From the NCBI GenBank assembly GCA_045123185.1, contig JBGVIL010000019.1:1-11821 (forward strand): a stretch of DNA of 11,821 bases. The letters are read 5' to 3'. A program made the position numbers and the translations under genes. The stretch comes from UBA1231 sp045123185. GTDB lineage: Bacteria; Bacillota_I; Bacilli_A; ML615J-28; CAG-313. Positions 8,651-11,821 of the stretch are shown piece after piece (within the stretch, counting starts at the first letter, position 1; the number at the start of each line of letters is the position of its first letter). Under the pieces are notes generated by a model. The model did not search any database. It was not told the DNA's origin and worked only from the letters and a program-made list of their open reading frames with translations.

Positions 8651-8680
8651 CTCCTTTCTATATTATACTATTTTAATTAT
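8651..8680 (-). promoter_or_regulatory. Endonuclease leader: possible -10 and ribosome binding site
   Basis: AAGGAG at 8656-8651 is a strong ribosome site that decides the start at 8641 rather than 8650. Just upstream, TATAAT (8667-8662) is a perfect -10 hexamer, within a 23-base stretch (8680-8658) almost identical to one before the Dit gene. There is no clear -35 box. Separate transcription of the endonuclease is possible but unproven; it may simply be translated from the unspliced message. Confidence 0.4.
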
Positions 8681-8872
8681 CTATTTGTTACTAATTTAGA
8701 ATTATTTTTATAAATTTAGGAATTTACCTGCATGAACTTCCATTATTTAGGTTACTTAGGATTTAACCATATAACCATCTCTATGTTTTTTCTGCTTTCG
8801 CACCTTCATATTCTCCTTTCGGGAATATTGTGGTATAGAGCTTTAGGATGTACCTGCAATTAAAGTTGTGTC

Positions 8873-10858
8873 CTATGCAGATTTCTCTACATACGGAGAA
8901 TATTGTTTCTCTCTTTCAGCACTTCCTATTGTTAATCCGCCTTTATAATCTTCCATATATTGTTTGGCAGTTTTCCAATTTGATAAAAGTGCGTTAAATG
9001 CATTAAGCTGGGTCTTCCCGGCTATGGTCGTTCCTAATGCATTTTGTTGTACTTCAGATAAACTATCCCATTTTCCTGATAGTTCATCCATTACTTCATA
9101 CATATCTTTAATTTGACCTGTTTGTTTATTCCATACTTCTATTCCTGCTATCTCTTTTAATGCTTTAGCAGATTTATTCATCTGAATAGTACCGTCTTTA
9201 GCTGAAACTGTTACCCCAGCCATATTGGCACTTATAGATTTTAATGCGTTACCAGATTTACTCGAATCTTGAAGTACCTCATTCATCGCGACCGCCATCG
9301 CCACTGACTCTTCCATGGTTACTCCATTAGTTTTAAGAGCTGCGGAAGATGCTTGTAAAGCTGTTCCTATATCACTTGTAGTTACAGCGTACTTATTACC
9401 AGCATGATTTGCCAAGTCCATGAACTTCGTTAAGGTATTATAATCTTTACCCATACCTGAGACTTGTTCTCTAACTGGTTTTAAACTATTTTCTACTCCA
9501 CCATACGCTGACATTATAGAAGCCAACATTGTATCTGCTTGTTCTTGAGAAACATCACCAACGTTACTAAACATAGCTGATTGTCTTGCAAATACTAAAG
9601 CGTCATCTATGTCTTTAATACCACTTTGAACAGCTTTAGCAGTACCCTGTATAACATCAACGGAAGATTTACCTGTACCTTTTGCAACTTCCGTTACATT
9701 ATTTAAATATCCTTTTAAAGCATCTCCTGTTAAGTTATTATCATATACTTTTCTTAAGTCAGTCATAGCAACGTCTGTTTCAACTACTGCATCTTTCCAA
9801 CCTCTTGCTATAGTTCTAATACCATCTGATATAAAATCTCCAGCAACTTCTGCTAATGTAAATGATGAAAAGTTGTTTAAGAAATCATCCTTGCTACCAA
9901 GTATACTTCCGAATAATCCCTTACCTTTTGTATCAGAGGACATTTTTTTAACGGTAGATTGCATATCTTTTAATTCGCTATTAACGCCTTTAAATGCTTT
10001 TTCAAAAGAACCATCTATTTTATCTGCTGAATCTTCAAGTTCCTTAATAGAACTAGCGAATTTTTCTACATCTCCACCTGCATCTTTAATAGAACCACTT
10101 ATTTTATCAAATGAACTAGCAAGATTTTCAACTTTTTCTAAATTTTTAATTTCACTTGATAATCTATTTAAGTCCGATAATATATCCCCAACATTTAAAT
10201 CTAATTGAATGTCTTGCTTTGCTATATCTTGAATTTGTTTTAATTCAGATTGGATATTTTCTATTTTAGATGTATCTATATGGTCAAATGATATACTATT
10301 TAATTTAGTGCCTAAACTAGTTGCTTGTGATTCTATTTTATTCATAGCCGAATTCATATCAGCTATACCTTTGTTCATTTGTTTAGTATTAAATAAATCT
10401 ATCTGTTGTTTAGCATTTAAGTCCATCTTATCATACAATTGTCCCATTTCTTGTTTCAATTTGGACATTTGTTCAGAGGTTCTTTTTATAGAATCTTCTC
10501 CTAATTTACCACTATTCATTTGTTTCTGCAATTTAGAATATGCATTAGCAAAATCTTTATATTCATTAACTAAATTTTTCATTTCACCTTTTTGATTAGC
10601 TAATGATTGTTTATTTTGTTGTTTAGTTAATTTTTCTTGAGCATTTGTTAATTTATTCAAATCACTTAATGTTTTAGAATCTATTTTAAATGCATCTTGA
10701 AAAGATTTTTTAAGACCTTTTAATTGAGATTCAATCTTATCTATTCCTGATGAGTCTATATCAATTTTTATTTTTTGGTCTTTTCCTAACGCATTAAGTT
10801 TCGATTCTAAGTCTGAACTATCTAACTCAACAGACACTTTAATTTTAAATTCACTCAT
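8873..10858 (-). CDS. Tail tape measure protein, exon 1 (TP901 core); reads into the intron before stopping
   Basis: The ORF is 661 codons from ATG at 10858, with AAGGTGGTG about 10 bases before it. Residues 1-310 are mostly coiled-coil helix rich in Lys, Gln, Asp and Ser. Residues about 320-650 are the TP901-type (PhageMin_Tail) core: 'ETDVAMTDLRKVYDN', 'GTGKSSVDVIQGTAKAVQSG', 'VTTSDIGTALQASSAALK', 'QQNALGTTIAGKTQLNAF' and 'LSNWKTA', ending in GSAERE. In this family that motif is normally followed by ENxxYLDSI and a long C-terminal part, which is found instead at 7344 and below. The last residues of the ORF (KQYSPYVEKSA, TAG at 8875-8873) are therefore probably intron sequence, and the true exon probably ends near 8909. 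The spliced product would be about 2,537 residues. The protein is the tail length ruler and assembly scaffold. Confidence 0.9.
   Translation of the reverse strand: MSEFKIKVSVELDSSDLESKLNALGKDQKIKIDIDSSGIDKIESQLKGLKKSFQDAFKIDSKTLSDLNKLTNAQEKLTKQQNKQSLANQKGEMKNLVNEYKDFANAYSKLQKQMNSGKLGEDSIKRTSEQMSKLKQEMGQLYDKMDLNAKQQIDLFNTKQMNKGIADMNSAMNKIESQATSLGTKLNSISFDHIDTSKIENIQSELKQIQDIAKQDIQLDLNVGDILSDLNRLSSEIKNLEKVENLASSFDKISGSIKDAGGDVEKFASSIKELEDSADKIDGSFEKAFKGVNSELKDMQSTVKKMSSDTKGKGLFGSILGSKDDFLNNFSSFTLAEVAGDFISDGIRTIARGWKDAVVETDVAMTDLRKVYDNNLTGDALKGYLNNVTEVAKGTGKSSVDVIQGTAKAVQSGIKDIDDALVFARQSAMFSNVGDVSQEQADTMLASIMSAYGGVENSLKPVREQVSGMGKDYNTLTKFMDLANHAGNKYAVTTSDIGTALQASSAALKTNGVTMEESVAMAVAMNEVLQDSSKSGNALKSISANMAGVTVSAKDGTIQMNKSAKALKEIAGIEVWNKQTGQIKDMYEVMDELSGKWDSLSEVQQNALGTTIAGKTQLNAFNALLSNWKTAKQYMEDYKGGLTIGSAEREKQYSPYVEKSA
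8874..8893 (-). other. P2-like GAAA hairpin containing the premature stop codon
   Basis: On the minus strand UAUGUAGA, GAAA and UCUGCAUA are consecutive and form an 8-bp stem (one G-U pair) capped by a GNRA tetraloop. The stop codon that ends the exon 1 ORF (8875-8873) overlaps the base of this stem. A GNRA-capped P2 lies just before P3 in related phage introns, which argues that the intron begins upstream of it, not at 8878. Confidence 0.75.
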
Positions 10859-10893
10859 TCATTGTTTCACCACCTTTTTAATAATTTATTTTA

Positions 10894-11277
10894 TTAACTA
10901 ATTGGTATGCCATGTGCTCTCATTAATGCACAAAATTTTTGAGGTATTTCTCCTTCGCAACGACCAAGTGCAGTTGACATAATACTAGTTGCACCTCTGT
11001 TCCAAGTTGTACCAGCCTCTAGGAATTTGATTGGATTACCTACTGATTGTCCTGTAATTAATGAATACCAACCTCCTGTGTCTTCAAAACTTGCTTCTGC
11101 ACTCATTCCTCCACTACTTGGCATTACGGAACTAAATATTTGACCCGACCATCCTCGTACTTGCCCAAGAGTTACTTCATCCATTACTCTTTTTATTTCA
11201 ATAGATAAAGGAGGCATACAATCTTGGATAGCTGCTTCAATGTAGGCTATACATTCCCCAACACTACCAAACACCAT
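10894..11277 (-). CDS. Small tail/joining protein, possibly HK97 gp10-like
   Basis: This 127-residue protein starts MVFGSVGECIAYIEAAI, with a strong site GGGAGGTGAT a few bases before the ATG. It begins with a helix, has a middle Gly/Ser-rich part, and ends 'IKFLEAGTTWNRGATSIMSTALGRC...IP.KF'. The 'EAGT......I...AL' region recalls the C-terminal part of HK97 gp10-like proteins, where a 'EFGT....RPFM..A' segment precedes a final helix; those act at the head-tail joint or tail end. I do not recognise it firmly. Its place between the probable tail chaperone and the tape measure, close to both (33 and 35 bases), makes a tail assembly role likely. It has its own ribosome site, so it is not a frameshift extension of the gene before it. 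Six Cys/Trp-rich positions suggest a folded, not coiled, protein. Confidence 0.5.
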   Translation of the reverse strand: MVFGSVGECIAYIEAAIQDCMPPLSIEIKRVMDEVTLGQVRGWSGQIFSSVMPSSGGMSAEASFEDTGGWYSLITGQSVGNPIKFLEAGTTWNRGATSIMSTALGRCEGEIPQKFCALMRAHGIPIS

Positions 11278-11310
11278 TCGATATCACCTCCCTTCTATTT
11301 TTTTAATTAT

Positions 11311-11820
11311 TTATTTTCTATTAACTCTACCTCTACTTCTTTGTGGTTTTCTTACTGTTTTATGCGATATTTCCTCTTTAACTTCTTCTTTAATTTCTTC
11401 TTCTTTTTCTTGTATCTCTTTAGCTTTTTCAATTACTTCATTTTTTTCATCTAATATTTCATTCTGTAACATTTCATTTTTAGCTTGTTGCATAGCTAAT
11501 TTAATTATTTGATATGCTTCCGCTATTATTTCTTGGAATATTATTAATATTTCATTAGTTATCATTTTTGCCTCATGTGTTAAATTTGTAGCCTCAAATA
11601 TATCACCTTCAAATTCTACATTAGTACAATTGTCAATTAAGTCTTGCATTAGTTTTCTTTCATCAAAATCTTTGTTTTCAACTATACAATTTACTAATAA
11701 ACCTACTAATTCATTTTTTAATTTATCAGATGGATTGTTTACTACAATAACTCCATTATCTGTTGGTATTGATATTCTTAATACTTTTTCTTCTACATTT
11801 AATTTAATTTTATTTTCCAT
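11311..11820 (-). CDS. Probable tail assembly chaperone
   Basis: The 169-residue protein starts MENKIKLNVEEKVLRISIP at the very edge of the window, so its ribosome site cannot be seen and a start further upstream is not excluded. The N-terminal third, 'ISIPTDNGVIVVNNPSD.LKNELV', then a helical middle, resembles the small chaperones found just before tape measure genes in Gram-positive siphophages; they bind the tape measure until tube proteins polymerise around it. Residues about 115-150 are a highly charged Glu/Lys helix (EIQEKEEEIKEEVKEE), and the tail TVRKPQRSRGRVNRK is strongly basic. I see no convincing slippery site for the frameshifted longer form that some phages make. The next gene has its own ribosome site. 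The call rests on gene order and general character more than on a diagnostic motif. Confidence 0.55.
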   Translation of the reverse strand: MENKIKLNVEEKVLRISIPTDNGVIVVNNPSDKLKNELVGLLVNCIVENKDFDERKLMQDLIDNCTNVEFEGDIFEATNLTHEAKMITNEILIIFQEIIAEAYQIIKLAMQQAKNEMLQNEILDEKNEVIEKAKEIQEKEEEIKEEVKEEISHKTVRKPQRSRGRVNRK

Positions 11821-11821
11821 A

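Larger units (their letters stand above)
7345..8908 (-). ncRNA. Group I intron (IA-like) interrupting the tape measure gene
   Basis: The RNA on the minus strand shows a group I core resembling the phage Twort introns. P2 is an 8-bp hairpin with a GAAA loop (8893-8874). P3 pairs CAACUU (8868-8863) with GGGUUG (7460-7455). P4 pairs UUGCAGG (8859-8853) with CCU-AA-GUAA (8760-8752). P6 pairs GAAGUU (8740-8735) with AACUUC (7516-7511). P7 pairs GACUAU (7507-7502) with AUAGUC (7424-7419), preceded by the typical CAAC. P7.1 (CUC-GCAA-GAG), P7.2 (CCAC...GUGG), P8 (CCCU/AGGG) and P9 with a GAAA loop (7414-7396) follow. The 3' end is taken as G7345. Splicing gives ...GSAERE|NAQYLDSIAGKW. The proposed P1 is exon GAGAG (8913-8909) with UUCUC (8900-8896), which lacks the usual exon-end U; a second choice ends the exon at U8879. 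The existence of the intron is much surer than its exact 5' edge. Confidence 0.9.

Noticed and set aside
8715..8859. A twintron (intron within an intron), suggested by the repeated TGCAGGTA segment
   Set aside because: Only one P3, one P7 and one P9 are present; a second core is not visible.
7345..8908. Insertion sequence or group II intron as the interrupting element
   Set aside because: There is no transposase, terminal inverted repeat, target duplication, reverse transcriptase or domain V-like hairpin. The P3-P9 pairings and the CAACGACUAU box are those of a group I intron.
10851..10862. A three-codon ORF (ATG at 10862) overlapping the tape measure start
   Set aside because: It stops after three codons and is most simply a chance ATG four bases before the real start; no regulatory role can be shown.
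11200..11330. A programmed frameshift joining the chaperone to the 127-residue gene
   Set aside because: No convincing slippery heptamer was seen near the end of the chaperone, and the next gene has a strong ribosome site of its own.
9873..11454. Plus-strand frames opposite exon 1 and the upstream genes
   Set aside because: They are antisense to well-supported genes, lack ribosome sites, and encode Phe/Ser-rich sequences typical of reversed AT-rich coding DNA.

Overview
The window is a block of late structural genes from a tailed phage or prophage, all transcribed right to left on the minus strand. The DNA is very AT-rich, strong GGAGG-type ribosome sites precede most genes, and the gene families point to a low-GC Firmicutes host, most likely Clostridium-like. 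This is inferred from composition and gene type; no host gene is present. Order and content fit a non-contractile (siphovirus-type) tail module.

In transcription order the layout is: a probable tail assembly chaperone (11820-11311); a small HK97 gp10-like tail or joining protein (11277-10894); the first exon of a very large TP901-type tail tape measure protein (from 10858); a group I intron of about 1.56 kb (about 8908-7345) that carries a homing endonuclease gene (8641-7526); the second tape measure exon (7344-1681); an intergenic hairpin region (1680-1557); a distal tail (Dit) protein (1556-798); and the N-terminal 260 codons of a baseplate hub/Tal-like protein running off the left edge (780-1).

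The main result is that three apparently separate genes (a 661-aa tape measure ending abruptly at 8873, a zinc-finger endonuclease, and a 1.9 kb-residue-class protein starting near 7290) are best read as one split gene. RNA sequence on both sides of the endonuclease folds into a Twort-like group IA core: P2 with a GAAA loop, P3, P4, P6 flanking the endonuclease ORF, P7, P8 and P9. Removing it restores one tape measure of about 2,537 residues, joined inside the conserved end of the TP901 core. The exact 5' splice site is not settled: the site that best fits structure and protein family lacks the usual terminal exon U.

The tape measure itself holds about 17 tandem 26-27-residue repeats, each with one Trp, in three subfamilies, followed by long coiled coils. 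How the genes should work together: the chaperone coats the tape measure, the tape measure sets tail tube length, and Dit and the Tal-like hub form the tail tip. The intron and its endonuclease are a selfish passenger that must splice for a tail to be made.
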